Assembly (NCBI GenBank): GCA_009823395.1
Contig: CM020505.1
Coordinates: 24,355,629 to 24,419,628, forward strand
Reading direction: 5' to 3'
Source: Thamnaconus septentrionalis
Lineage: Eukaryota > Chordata > Actinopteri > Tetraodontiformes > Monacanthidae
DNA: 64,000 nucleotides
The notes under the pieces were generated by a model. It had not been told where the DNA came from. It saw only the letters and a list, made by a program, of their open reading frames with translations, and searched no databases. Shown piece by piece: positions 37,490 through 48,350 of the stretch; position 1 is the first letter of the stretch; the number at the start of each line of letters is the position of its first letter. The position numbers and the translations under genes were made by a program.

Positions 37490-38110
37490 GAAAAAAAGTT
37501 GATTCTTTTTGCCCATTATGGTTATCAGGCTGCAGGATTAGCTGGGGACTAAGGGGATGATGTTGTCTAAGCCGATGTCAACTGTACAATTAGCCAACTC
37601 ATCCATCCCTCTCCCAGAAAGACACTGTACGTTAAGATAAGCCGTCTCCACCAAGAATGGGGGACGCAAAGCCTTTGACAATTACCCAGCATGCATGGCA
37701 GAGGGTGACAAGCGCTCCCAGTAAACAAACTAAATACTCATTAGGCCGCTCACATTTCTTCATCTCCCTTTTCTTTTTTTCACCACTTCATATTGCACAA
37801 TCGCTCTCCATTGTGGCCGTTAATAATGCCAGCAGGGTGAAAGGCGTGCGGCGGAAGCCTGCGTGGCTGCAACCCGCTGAGCCGACAGCAGCGTGAGAAC
37901 ATATTTGAGGAGGCTCAGACCAGAGGAGCCAATTGAATGCATTTTAATCTAAACATCCCTCAGCATGCTTTATTGTCCCCATTTAATTTCACTGCCGCTC
38001 CTCCATATGGAGCACCGGTTATCACGCTGACGGGCTTTACGAGCGCCGCTGATTTGTGCAACTCATCAGTCCACAGCCAATAGCAGGCTGGGACTGTGTC
38101 AGGAGGGGGG
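37490..38110. promoter_or_regulatory. Strong candidate conserved noncoding element
   Basis: GCCCATTATGGTTATCAGGC, GCAGGATTAGCTGGGGACTA, GTACAATTAGCCAACTC, GACAATTACCCAGCATGCAT, ACTCATTAGGCCGC, CCGTTAATAATGCC, GCATTTTAATC and GCTTTATTGTCCCCATTTAA. A 600-bp block of mixed homeodomain-type cores without simple repeats. Confidence 0.45.
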
Positions 38111-38288
38111 GCTCAGATCCACTTTTTTGTTTTAATACTATCAGCACTGTTGTGGTTTTACAAGTGACTAATGTATGCATTTGTTATTTATGATCTGATC
38201 AATTGGTCACAATCATTCTCGCCTCTGCTAGACGGCCCACAGGTGGTCTGAAGATGACATGCAAGTGGTTTTAGAGGCTCCAGTTACT

Positions 38289-38329
38289 GTCGAGTCCACA
38301 TGGTCAGGTAGTGACCATGTGGACTCGAC
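38289..38329. other. Perfect 18-bp inverted repeat with 5-bp spacer
   Basis: GTCGAGTCCACATGGTCA (38289-38306), spacer GGTAG, then its exact reverse complement (38312-38329). All 18 pairs match. It would form a cruciform or RNA hairpin. It is not bounded by a recognisable transposon. Confidence 0.85.
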
Positions 38330-38559
38330 CTTCACAGCCGTCCACACCTGCAGCAGCAAAGACACTCAAGAAGATCAAACAGAGCAGCTTTCTAAAGCTA
38401 TCTGCTGGGTTCTCTGCAGGCGGCCCAGCTCTCTCCAACAGTCAGGACATGAACACTCAGGCTAACTGGAAGCTCCAGACAGTGGGAAGGTTGTGGGTCT
38501 GCTGATGCTTGCCTGGAGCTGTGTGGCCTTGCAAGAGGAGACGGCAGATTTCTGACTCA

Positions 38560-38728
38560 CACCCTGACACATTTTGGCCGCCTATTATCTGATTAGCGCT
38601 CCATTTCTTCCCCATCAGCGCGCTGACCTGGATTTGGGTAGGATAGTAACGGTCAGCGAGGGCGGGGTCTGATGAAAGGGGCAAAACCATTTGAGGGGGT
38701 GGGTGGAGGGGAGGTGGCAAACATCAAT

Positions 38729-38763
<35 letters not shown>

Positions 38764-38960
38764 GGAGTGCAGTGTGAGGGATTTATAAAGATGTTGTGCT
38801 CGAGCCGGCCCACTTGTGGACACTGATGAATTCACAAGCACACTGCCAAGGCAAACTACTTCATTATAGCGCAGCCCGCTGGTCATTAATCTCCCTGGGA
38901 GGCCAGCGGCATCCTGGGGGATCGCCAGACCAGAGGATTTATTTACAAGTGCAGCTCTAC
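38560..38960. promoter_or_regulatory. Candidate conserved noncoding block interrupted by an AGC repeat
   Basis: GGCCGCCTATTATCTGATTA and GCGCTCCATTTCTTCCCCAT on the left, then GGATTTATAAAGATG, CACTGATGAATTCACAAG, CTTCATTATAGCGC and GGTCATTAATCTCCCTGG on the right. An (AGC)n microsatellite at 38730-38762 separates the halves. Confidence 0.4.
38730..38762. repeat. (CAG)11 trinucleotide repeat
   Basis: Eleven uninterrupted CAG units. Confidence 0.9.
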
Positions 38961-38962
38961 CC

Positions 38963-40124
38963 ATTCCATTAGCCCTTCACTCTGTTCACTCTGCGTCTCT
39001 CACTTCCTGCTCACCATCTCCACCCACTGTGTAGTTTGCATTGTGAAATAAATGACCTCCATTTCTCCATTTTTCTTGGCCACTTGATTACATTATAACT
39101 AATTCACACTCATTACTTTTTTTTTCCAAATTGTGCTGCCATCAATATTCTTTGTTTTCTCTTTTTGCACAAACGTTGGATTTGGTTTTAATTGGATGAG
39201 CTTTTTTTTTTTTGACGTGTTGCTTATTTCAATAACAGTTGTTTCAACGACTATGCGATTTCAAAGTTAGCAATAAAGGCTGCAATGCAAGTCCAGGTTG
39301 AACGTCACACCTCTACCTGCAAGACATGAGGCTGAGTAGCAATTCCCATAGGTGAGCTCTCCCTCCACCGGCTACTGCTGAACTGTCATGGCCTCAAACT
39401 GGGGGCAAGTGCTGTTGGCCAAATATGTCATGGCAAGGCCGTCATCCAGTCATCACTTATTAATGCACAAACTCCTTATTCCACGTACACATACAACAGA
39501 GGGAAAGCAAATACGCTCCTGCTCCCTGCCGTCCACTTCTGCGATCAAACAGAAGCTGCAGCTGCCCAGAACACACGCTCACGCCACGCTTGATCCCTGT
39601 GGACATCATATTAGCTGCTCTGGTGTCAGTAGCAGCACTTCTGCAAATTAGCTGTGTTGACAAATACAGTGTGCTGCAAAATCTTCATTCACCTTTAAAC
39701 TTCATGACACCCAGGTCATATTAAGGCAGAGAGAAACTTCTGAGCCGGGAACGGACACCCAAACAGGAAAAAAATAAACCAATAGCACCAATGAACAGGC
39801 TGAGGAGTCAAGACTGACTGGAGTTACAAACACTGCAGAGCAAAACCACAGCGGACGTTTAGTAACACATCTGCGATAGAAATGTCTGTATAGCCAAGGC
39901 TGTACCAGATATACATTCACCCATTCAGCCATCACCTTAGGTACACCTTGCTAGTATCACACTGCATATAAAAGTGGCCAGTGAGTGTAGCATAGATAAT
40001 AACATTGAAGCCTATAGGCTGTAATGCATCTATCTAGAAGTCACATTTGAGGGGGAAAAAAGGGAAGCAGAAAAATACCATGAATAATTTTGTTAAGAAA
40101 GTTAAATCTAACCCAACTTTAATA
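38963..40124. other. No gene recognised
   Basis: AT-rich unique DNA with T runs (39117-39125, 39204-39214). CAGTGTGCTGCAAAATCTTC at 39667 faintly recalls the end of a fish dispersed repeat but is too short to call. Confidence 0.45.
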
Positions 40125-40142
40125 CTTATTATTATTATTATT

Positions 40143-40193
<51 letters not shown>
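40125..40193. repeat. (ATT)n then (ATC)n compound microsatellite
   Basis: About seven ATT units running into about sixteen ATC units. Confidence 0.9.
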
Positions 40194-40195
<2 letters not shown>

Positions 40196-41107
40196 GCTTT
40201 GAGAGGTTAATTTTTATTGTGATAGTGTCTCTCTTTTTAACATCACTATTGCCAAACCATATGCTCCCTGCTTTAATCTACAATATCTGCTCCAGTAACA
40301 TGATTTACAATACTAATTAACTTAACAAAGACAGCACTATCAAATATAAAAAACAAAAAGAAATGAGAGCCATAGACATAAAGCAGCTATAATGTATCCA
40401 AGCCGATTGATTCTGTTCTCGGTCCTTGTGTCTATAAAAAGGCCTTCACTGACTGTTTCCTTGCTAATCATCTTTTTTCCTCCAGAAACAGTGTGTGTGT
40501 GCGTGTGCGTGTGTGCGCACACACACACACACACACATATATATGTTATCATGCGTGGAATTATTTAATCAACCCTGCTGCGTCCCGATGGAGCTCCTTC
40601 ACTTTACACACTTAACGGGTTAAATAAATAATGATGGCTTGCACACTGTGTGTATCAACGTTAGCGGCAGCAGCCACCAGCTCTCAGTCCCACAGCAGCA
40701 GGAGTCCTTAAAGCAAATAATTTGCCTCCACTCAGGCTGCCAAGCTGTAGATTATGGGCCTTTAAGCAGCAACCAGGCCTGAAATGTGACTCTGGGGCTC
40801 TTGGGCTGTTTAGGATGAGCCGAGGCTCCTTCAGGGAAAAACAGCCAGACAGGGACTGAGAGGCTGACTTTTATGGAGAAAGACTCAATTTGCAAATAGG
40901 ATGCAAGAAGACTGACAAGAATAGATAATTGAGCACAGACAGACAGACAGACAGACCTCTGAGGAGAAATACAGAAGAAGGCCCAAGAAAAACAAAAGTG
41001 AATAGCTAAAAGTAACTCATGTATTTCACTGACATTTACAAGAAAAAAAATCATTCCTGGGAAACGAAGAGTATATATGAAGAATATATAAGCACCCCTA
41101 ATAATAA

Positions 41108-41109
<2 letters not shown>
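40194..41109. other. No gene recognised; small CA/GT foldback at 40491-40548
   Basis: GTGTGTGTGCGTGTGCGTGT is followed directly by GCGCACACACACACACAC and ATATATAT, an imperfect palindrome of purine-pyrimidine alternation. A 100-codon - frame (40752-41054) is unassigned. Confidence 0.55.

Positions 41110-41141
<32 letters not shown>
41110..41141. repeat. (TA)n microsatellite
   Basis: About sixteen TA units. Confidence 0.9.
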
Positions 41142-41145
<4 letters not shown>

Positions 41146-41663
41146 AAAGTCTACATCATTCACCATAAACCACATCTCTCACAATCAACACAGTCTCAAC
41201 ACATTTTTCACCATATGAAAACAAAAAATAAAAACAACTAGGCTCCAGAAATAATAACCCCAAAATGCTAAAGATGGGTCAAAAACTGAGACAGATGAAA
41301 AATATCAATTATTCAATGAAAGTTTTGGACAGAATTTGAATTTTGAACTGGTGTTTAATGATATTCAGATCACTTCCCATTACAGGAGTGGTTTTAGTGG
41401 TATGAGTCCATAGTGAGTGGGAATGGGAGAGGCTTGTGTGCACATCCTCTGACTGACAGAGCAGAAGGCCAAAAGGGGTTTTGCTTCTCGTAGTTCAGAA
41501 ACAATTTCAATTTTGGCAAAGTGAAAGGAAAATGTCTAATGTGCCCTATATGTGTGATAATGTCGGCATCTGCGTTTTGAAGCTTGTGACCGTGCCCCCA
41601 CTAAGATATCAGGTTTAACTGAAATGGCTTTCAGCCAAAACAACAACGATCAATATCAGCTTC
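41142..41663. other. No feature recognised
   Basis: AT-rich unique sequence up to the hAT element. Confidence 0.45.
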
Positions 41664-41671
41664 CCCTTAAG

Positions 41672-42851
41672 CAGCTGGGAGGGACATTCATTTTTGCTAG
41701 GGGCCACATGAGAAACCTGACTTGAAATTGTGGAGTAGATTTCAAAAAGAAAATACCCCAATATAATAAATAAATAAATCATTGCATCATTGCTCATTAA
41801 CTTCATGAAAGACCCTAAACCTGCCTGCTTCTCCCATTTCAGTGCTAGCTTGTCTCAAACATTTATTTACCTCTGCAACATTGCTGCCAGCTCCTCCGCA
41901 GTTCTCCCACGTCAGAAGATGAGTGGCTGGAAGGTGTCGTGTGCATGGCAGCTCTCAGTCAAAGTCAGAGGGAAACGGTCAAAGTCGGCCTCTGTGTTCT
42001 TCAGCGGAAGCTCCCAGTTTCCAGCAACGGTGCTGCTCGACCCGAGTGGAACCTTCTCGAATGTTCTCTTCTTCTGCGGCCGTATCAGTGCGAAAGAGTC
42101 CAACAAGCACTCCCTCGTGAACTCGCCATCACAAAACACCTTACTTTTTCTTTTTTCTTTTTGGCGGTTTTGTGAGGAAATACAAAACTTTACTGACGAA
42201 AGCCTTTTTGGGTGTGACACGTTTTGTTCAAAGTCCGTGAGGGGTTCACAGTTTAGTTTAGCAACACATTCAACTCTTTTGAGTTTACTCGTGTCGTGGC
42301 GATTCAAATTGTAATATTTCAAAACGGCGACCAGTGTACCACAAACTAAGCACACGGCTTTATGTTAGATATTCTGTGAAGGAGTACTTGGCAGTGTGTG
42401 TCTTGTTGAAAACACGCCATTCGTTATCAACGGTTGTCTCTGCGCGTGTATGCTGTGCACCTTCAATGACGCGCGTATGTGCGTCCATCCGGAAGTAATA
42501 CTTTTCAAAATAAAAGCAGCACTTGCTTTTTTATTTTTTTTCTTGTGATTGTTTTAATTTGAATCTGGAGAGATACATTTTGCTTGTTGCTTGTCTTTGT
42601 TTTACGTCTATCTTCTTTCAGTTTTTAAATATCTTTTTGTTGTGTACAAATATTTTGTCAGACCCCAGGAAGAATAGTGGTGACAATGTCACAGCTAATG
42701 GGGATCTGAATCAAATAAACAGTTGCATGGCATGCACAGTTCAAATACTACATAGCCTTCATGTTATAATCTATGATTGGTCTCACACGGCTCGAACAGA
42801 GAAGCATAAAGGACCAGATGTGGCCTGCGGGCCGTCATTTGCCCAGCTATG
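41672..42851 (-). mobile_element. hAT transposon with decayed transposase
   Basis: Flanking 8-bp direct repeats CCCTTAAG (41664-41671) and CCCTAAAG (42852-42859) match at 7 of 8 bases. The right end read on the - strand starts CATAGCTGGGCAAATGACGG and resembles the ends of the shorter hAT elements here. The left end contains the GGGGCCACATG motif common just inside such termini. The interior carries a remnant transposase on the - strand. At about 1.18 kb it is far shorter than an intact autonomous hAT element. Confidence 0.8.
41912..42355 (-). pseudogene. Remnant hAT transposase (ZBED / GTF2IRD2-like N-terminal part)
   Basis: A 147-codon open stretch on the - strand. It begins with a CLVCGTLVAVLKYYNLNRH segment resembling the BED-type zinc finger of hAT-derived proteins (Cys-x2-Cys, and a His that would belong to the distal His pair). 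It continues with KVFCDGEFTRECLLDS and LIRPQKKRTFEKVPL, which match by eye the segment after the finger in fish GTF2I-repeat-domain-containing 2-like and ZBED-like transposase proteins. Residues between the finger and this block are missing, and a stop cuts it before the catalytic RNase-H-like core. It is a truncated, probably dead copy and lies within the 1.18-kb element. Confidence 0.75.
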
Positions 42852-42859
42852 CCCTAAAG

Positions 42860-43244
42860 CCTTTCTTCGTCTTGCTCTTTGCAAGTTCCCCACACTGTCA
42901 GTCATCTGAACATCTGCTCGTTCACTCTAAACAATAGCGTGCACAGCTAAAACCCAGGAGAACGCCAGCAGGCGCCAACAGTTAGTTCATCCATCATTCC
43001 ATCTCCTCACTGAAGAGAGGACAGAAACATCAAATTCCCCAAGATGACATCTCAACATCAATACGTGGTCCCCGCCCATCCAACGTGACAGTAAAAGCCA
43101 TATTGATTTCCACCCAGATTAAGGATTCTTCTGGGAGCAATTTAAGCACACAAGCAGAAGTGTCCCTGACCAATACTACTAATATCCCTTAGCTGTGTAT
43201 GTTCACAGAGAGAGTACCCATGTATATTCAGGCTACCATATTGG
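42860..43244. other. No feature recognised
   Basis: Unique sequence. GCCATATTGATTTCCACC and CAGATTAAGG near 43100 are isolated motifs. Confidence 0.45.

Positions 43245-43323
<79 letters not shown>
43245..43323. repeat. (GATA)n tetranucleotide repeat
   Basis: About nineteen uninterrupted GATA units, a likely polymorphic marker. The complementary TATC repeat occurs at 55081-55145. Confidence 0.95.
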
Positions 43324-44168
43324 CTTCTTTTATTCAAAGAAGGTGGCAAACTCCACCAGATCTTTGGCTTGCTCGTGGCTAATACAAGTAATGTTATCAT
43401 CAGGGACGCTAATGAGTTACCTCTTCTACATCATCAATAAGGAATTCATTTAGGGTACAAAGTGAACTTCCATCACTCCACATTTAGTTTTTGTACTTTT
43501 TGAGTTGAAAAATGAACTCGGTGTTGAGCTAACGGACTCATAATAGTACAGAAGTTTGCCTCTTTTCACAATTTTTCACAGCCCCAGCGCACAGATGTGG
43601 AAGAATATAAATGCACACGTAGGGACTCATTCAGCACTTTGAAATGATGCTTCTTTCAAACTGTGTGCCGATGCTGAGGCAATGTATCTTGATGGCACTG
43701 ATGATGCCCCATGCTGCTGCTGGGTCACTGAAGGTTAACTCCCTGACCTGGGTCAGGTTCCTCTGACTGATACGCCCGGCGCTCACACACAGAGGACATT
43801 TGTCCAATGGAGCAGAGAGTGCACAACTCTGCAAACCAGCAAACCTTTAACAATTAAAAGTGCACATAATGAGTGTTTTTCTGTTGACTGAATGATAACT
43901 GATCTAATCCATACTTATGTAGAGAAAGTAATGATGACCAAAGGACAACTGTTTTATTTTTTTCTGGGTTGCAGCTGAAAACATTAAAGGTGGTATTATA
44001 TGATTTATTATAATGACAAGATATATTGCTGATGCTATGTTGGTATTTCTTTAGATATACCAATGCTCAATTTATGGCTTGATGGATGCACAGAATATAA
44101 GCAGTTAGTCAAAGTATAGTATGGGAGAAGTATTCAGATTTACTCTCATTTTTAAATTCTAATGTTGC
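43324..44168. other. No gene recognised
   Basis: AT-rich unique DNA; only short frames. Confidence 0.45.
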
Positions 44169-44420
44169 TTGAAACCATCATGGCCTGTTTTAGTGTTCCT
44201 CCTTTATTTTGAAAGTCTTATCTGTCCTTGTATTTACTGCACTTTACTTCCTGTTTCTGGTTTGCCTTTTTGTTACCTGATGATTGTCACCTGTGTCTCA
44301 TTGTCATTCCTGCCCTTGACAGTTCTCACCTGTGTTCACCTGCTAACGAGTGTAAATATTTTTTTATTTTGTTGCTCCTCTGCAACCCAGACTATAAGAC
44401 TATAGGAAAGTCACCAAATG
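44169..44420 (+). repeat. Probable fragment of a teleost LINE-type dispersed repeat
   Basis: TCCTTTATTTTGAAAGTCTT, ACTTTACTTCCTGTTTCTGG, GATTGTCACCTGTGTCTCAT, TTCTCACCTGTGTTCACCTG and GAGTGTAAATA follow the word order of a very common fish repeat (TTTTGAAAGTC, CACTTCCTGT, CACCTGTGTC blocks). The family is not assigned and the copy is decayed. Confidence 0.45.
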
Positions 44421-44739
44421 CCTTCGTTAAGGTTGCATACATGCAAAAGCTGACATACAGGTGAATAAAGATACAGATGAAAGGCCACAGGGGCAAAAGA
44501 GAAAGCGATGGCCAAGTCTGAGCATCATGTGGAGAAGAATCAAAGCCTCGATGAGGCCTGAACATGCAGCCACTTGAACTTTGCTAAATGTTGCTCTTGA
44601 ACACTCTTGATCGGTGCAGTGGAAAAAAAGAAAACAACAACAACAACAACAACAACAAGCCATTAGAGCCGGTTCAGGTAAACAAAATAGGACCTGGGCG
44701 AGAACAAGCAAACGCTGAAGGCTCGGGGTTGGGACGGGT
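44421..44739. other. Gene-free; (ACA)n repeat at 44633-44657
   Basis: Eight or so AAC units produce Asn or Cys runs in chance frames. Otherwise unassigned. Confidence 0.6.
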
Positions 44740-45480
44740 GGGCGTCTTTGAAGTGACTCGGGGTGTATTCCCCCGACACCCCACAGATATTTATTTGAAT
44801 AATGTGCAGATTCATTCCCAAGCGAGCGGCGCAGGGGTACAGTGGGTGGGAAGATGATAGGGTTTAATTTCCAACTCTACTGAGGACGGGAAAGTGAGGG
44901 AGGGAAGGAGTGAGTGCAAAGAGAGACAAGGGAATTACAGAAGGGGGTGGGGGGAGTGGGGTCTGGGGGTTGAAGACCCAGATATGAGATGAGGAAGCCA
45001 GATGGAGCTATATCGGATTCTCTGAAAACATTTTGACATTTTAAACCTAAGGCAGTTTTGAGGCAGTAAATAAAGGGAAGGGGATCAATAGCAGTCAGTG
45101 ATAAGGGGATAAAGCAGCTAAATATGAAATACAGCCCAACAAAATGGTATGGATTACCAATGGGGCCACGTGACACCTGCTTTGAAATGCAAATAGTAAC
45201 TTACGCACATTGTCCTTCTCAGGCCCGGCAACCTATTGATTGGCTAAAACAAATTCTATTGATCATTGAATATTTAATGGCGATAATTAAATCTCTCACC
45301 GAGGTACTTACACACCATTTCCAGTTTTCATCGTCTTACTCAGGAGACCGGCCTTTGACTCGCCGCCACTCCCCGTGCTGCACACAGAGGAGGGCTGTGC
45401 AGCTAATTGCAATTAAACTGGGTATTGAGCTCATGTCGGGGAAAAGGAGGTTTTGGTCGATCCTAATGTATTGAAGTGCA
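44740..45480. promoter_or_regulatory. Strong candidate conserved noncoding element
   Basis: GATATTTATTTGAATAATGT and GATAGGGTTTAATTTCC lie at the left. The core is 45120-45460: ATGGTATGGATTACCAATGG, GAAATGCAAATAGTAACTTA (octamer-type ATGCAAAT), CCTATTGATTGGCTAAAACA, TATTGATCATTGAATATTTA and GCGATAATTAAATCTCTCAC, then GCTAATTGCAATTAAACTGG. Octamer, CCAAT, PBX-type TTGATTGG and TAAT cores fall within 350 bp, with no frame. Confidence 0.5.
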
Positions 45481-46529
45481 GGGAAAGCCGTGCGTCTACC
45501 AAAAGTTTCAAGTGAAAACAACAGCGTGTGGTTCTTATTAGTGGACACTGTTGAGTGCTGCCACTTCTCTAGGTAACAAGTGATAAGCAGACAGTGGAGG
45601 ACACTTTGGGAAAAATGATTTTCAAACCAGTCATCAGTACAGAGTAAAGTCACGCAACCTTTGGAAAGCACTTTTTAAAGTGGGGCAATTTGCCATTAAA
45701 ATAACTAACAAGCATGTGAGACAGTCTGTGTTTCTCCCTTCAGGTTGGATACATTGATGTGTGACAAAGCATGAAACGTAGTTACAAGACAGATAGATGG
45801 CGTGAAACCCCATCCCTACAATACTGCTAAAGCAACATCACAAACTCTTCCATTAGTGGCAGGCAATAACAATTACCTTCGCGTCGTGACACTTTTGGAT
45901 ATATTTTTTTATGATAGTTTTGAACTGCCCTCAATAGTTTGGTGCATAATGAATTGGAAATGCCTGCTAGCCCCTGTGGCGAGCTAACATGCTTCTAGTC
46001 ACTGTGATCAAGCGCACAACTGTGTGTGTGGTGAACTGTGGTCTGTTGTGCAGCTTTCTTCAGTTGCAGGTGTGCAGCCATTCTCTTCAGAAGTTGTTTA
46101 ATTCTGATATGTAGCCACTTGTATTAGTCAGTAAGCAGTGAAAACAATGTATTAGTGCCCCATGCAGTAAGAGTGTCACAATCAAATACAGAAATGGAAG
46201 TGTGGAAGATTTGAAACAAGATTTTTGTCCAGACTGGGAGGAAGTTGTCTTCCACAAAACTCAGGCCCTACTTCTCTCTTTATCAGTTAGTTAGGGTTCA
46301 TTTGTATGAAAGTAGACGCTCCACAAACTGGCACTCTTGCCCCGTCACGTCTGATCAGTGCATTTTTTAATCTTTTGGAAATGTATTGCAACTAATAAGT
46401 ACAGATAAAACAGCTGCAGATCTGTGATAAAACAACTACGTAATCTGCGAACGGTGCATTTGTGAGGCACTTTTGTTGAACTCTGTATATCGCTGACGTT
46501 TTCACGTTGCTGGCTGCTCTCACCTTACC
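45481..46529. other. No gene recognised
   Basis: AT-rich unique DNA. A 111-codon - frame (45336-45671) overlaps the regulatory block and has no domain. Confidence 0.45.
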
Positions 46530-46790
46530 ACCCAAAGATGTCCTTAGACTGATGGAGCATAAACATGAGGGGAAAATGCCCCCTTAATCGACTGACATAA
46601 TTTATGACGGAGAGAGACTGGCAAACAGGAAAAGGTTGCTGTCTGGATGCTATGAGAGGGCAGCTCTCACCGCTTGGGCTAGTGTTTAACAAAGTGCCAA
46701 TCAATAGCCCTTTTATTAGTGACCGCAATCAATGTAGCAGTGACTGAGTGAGCCAATTAACGCTATCGACCGGCCGCAGCCGCCCGCCCG
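46530..46790. promoter_or_regulatory. Candidate conserved noncoding element
   Basis: GGAGCATAAACATGAGGGGA, CCCCTTAATCGACTGACATA, ATTTATGACGG, GTGCCAATCAATAGCCC, TTTTATTAGTGACCGCAATC and GAGCCAATTAACGCTATCGA. It merges into a CpG-rich patch (46767-46800). Confidence 0.45.
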
Positions 46791-47340
46791 CCTACCCGGG
46801 CAAAGGGAAGAGAAGCCGGGAGGGAAGAGAAGCGAGTGTGGGCGGAGGGGACGCGATGGCAAAGGAAATATGGGAAAGGAGAGCAGGGGACGAGCACCAG
46901 TCTCCTCCTCTGCTGCTCTTTTGCTTGTCGTGTGTGTGTGTGGGGTGGGGGTGTCTGGGAGCAAAGAGACAGGACCTCTTCCCACACACACACACACACA
47001 CAGAGTGAGGTGGGCGTCCCCGGGGGGTCTGTGGCTCAGGAGGTCCTGACAGAGAGCAGCGGCCGCCTATCTCCCAGGAGGAAGTGCGTCTGTGTAACTG
47101 GGTGGAGGTGGAGGTGGTGGAGGAGCGGGTGTCTCACCCCAACACCATCCTCCCACCCATGAACATCATCTACTGGAGCTGCACTGGGAACACGGCAGCA
47201 CTCATCTTCTCACCGCTGCCTCTGAATAGTAATGAGGTCACCAGGCTGAGAGGTCTGCGAGCACGCTCACTTTCACCTTCCCTTCCCAGGGGGCTCTCGC
47301 TGTGTGTGTGTGTGTGTGTGTGTGTGTGCATAGGTTAACC
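46791..47340. other. GC-rich stretch with (CA)n and (GT)n; no gene recognised
   Basis: GA-rich 46800-46895, (CA)n 46984-47002 and (GT)n 47302-47328. An 84-codon + frame (47084-47338) has a plausible-looking start but ends in microsatellite-encoded Cys-Val, so I do not call it. Confidence 0.5.
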
Positions 47341-48234
47341 AGCACATACGCTTGAGGGCATACATTACATCATTTCTATATCATATGAGACAGGACATGA
47401 CATAAAGACGTGTAAATCAATATATTATTTTATATCATTTTTGGATAAGTGTTCACAGCCTCTCACAAACATTTTAGCTTTCAGCCAAAACTGATGACAT
47501 GTGGTTCTCTCCGTATCTGAAAGGGTTCATAAAGCACACGGTGTCACCTGGGAGGAACTGGTGGTAGAAGGACTTTTAATGTATGATATATTTAACAAAA
47601 CTAGAATCAACAATTAAATATACACTGTATTTAACAGTTGGCTCGTTTCCATAAAATGTCAAGCAAATTCAAAGCAAAAGTCTTGAAATTTTAAAAGGAA
47701 AAAGGAAAAAATAAATCAAAAAGCTAGAGAAGCTAACGAAGAGCGGAAGCAGAAGAATGAAAAGAGCATTTCAGAAAATAATGTCAAGGGTTGTGAATGA
47801 GTAACGTTGTTCAGTCTCTGCCACGTTTTTCTTTATGAAAACATTGTGTATTCTGTTAAAGGCAAATTTGGCGACTGAGCAAGAAATATACATCAACATC
47901 AACATTGACTTTGCTTGTAATTTAGAGCTAAATGTAATGTTTATGACAATTTCGTGCACTCTTGTATTGCATAGTCGGCGGACTAAGCCCAAAGCTGAAA
48001 CATTATGGCAGCGATTTTTGCAGGTCATAAAGTTTGAATCATGCTGTTTAAATCTGCACCACAGCCCCTCGTCCACCGTGGAATTTGTGTTGAAGTGTCG
48101 TCTCCCCAAGTAGAGAGAGGGGTCAGGAGGACATCTGCTTTACATCACCTGGCACTGTAGCTGCGTTGCTGTGGGGTTATCAACCTCCCTCTATCAGCTG
48201 GTGGTCGGAACACGGACCTTTCCTTCCTGAAAGA
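47341..48234. other. No gene recognised
   Basis: AT-rich unique DNA with overlapping chance frames on both strands near 47771-48113. Confidence 0.45.
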
Positions 48235-48248
48235 AAGCCTCCCAAGCA

Positions 48249-48350
48249 ATGTGTCAACGGCTGCAGGAGGTGCTGGGCAGGGAGCAGAGGAAGTCCTGGT
48301 GCGAGTGGAAGGAAGAGGACAGGGAGAGACTGCAGGAAATGACAATGTGT
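48249..48350 (+). other. Possible isolated exon or GA-rich chance frame
   Basis: An open stretch reading MCQRLQEVLGREQRKSWCEW, then KEEDRERLQEMTMC, rich in E/R/K/Q with heptad-like spacing. It ends at a GTAAGG donor-like site (48351) and is preceded by a pyrimidine-rich run ending in AG (about 48217-48234). No homology is recognised and GA-rich composition alone can produce such residues. There is no other exon nearby. Weak. Confidence 0.2.

Noticed and set aside
39667..39700. Possible terminus of a Tc1-like or other fish repeat (CAGTGTGCTGCAAAATCTTC)
   Set aside because: Too short and diverged; no partner end found.
41790..42314. 174-codon + strand open frame
   Set aside because: It is the shadow of the - strand hAT transposase remnant, which gives the recognisable protein.
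43245..43323. GATA repeat as a CRISPR-like or regulatory array
   Set aside because: A pure tetranucleotide microsatellite with no spacers.
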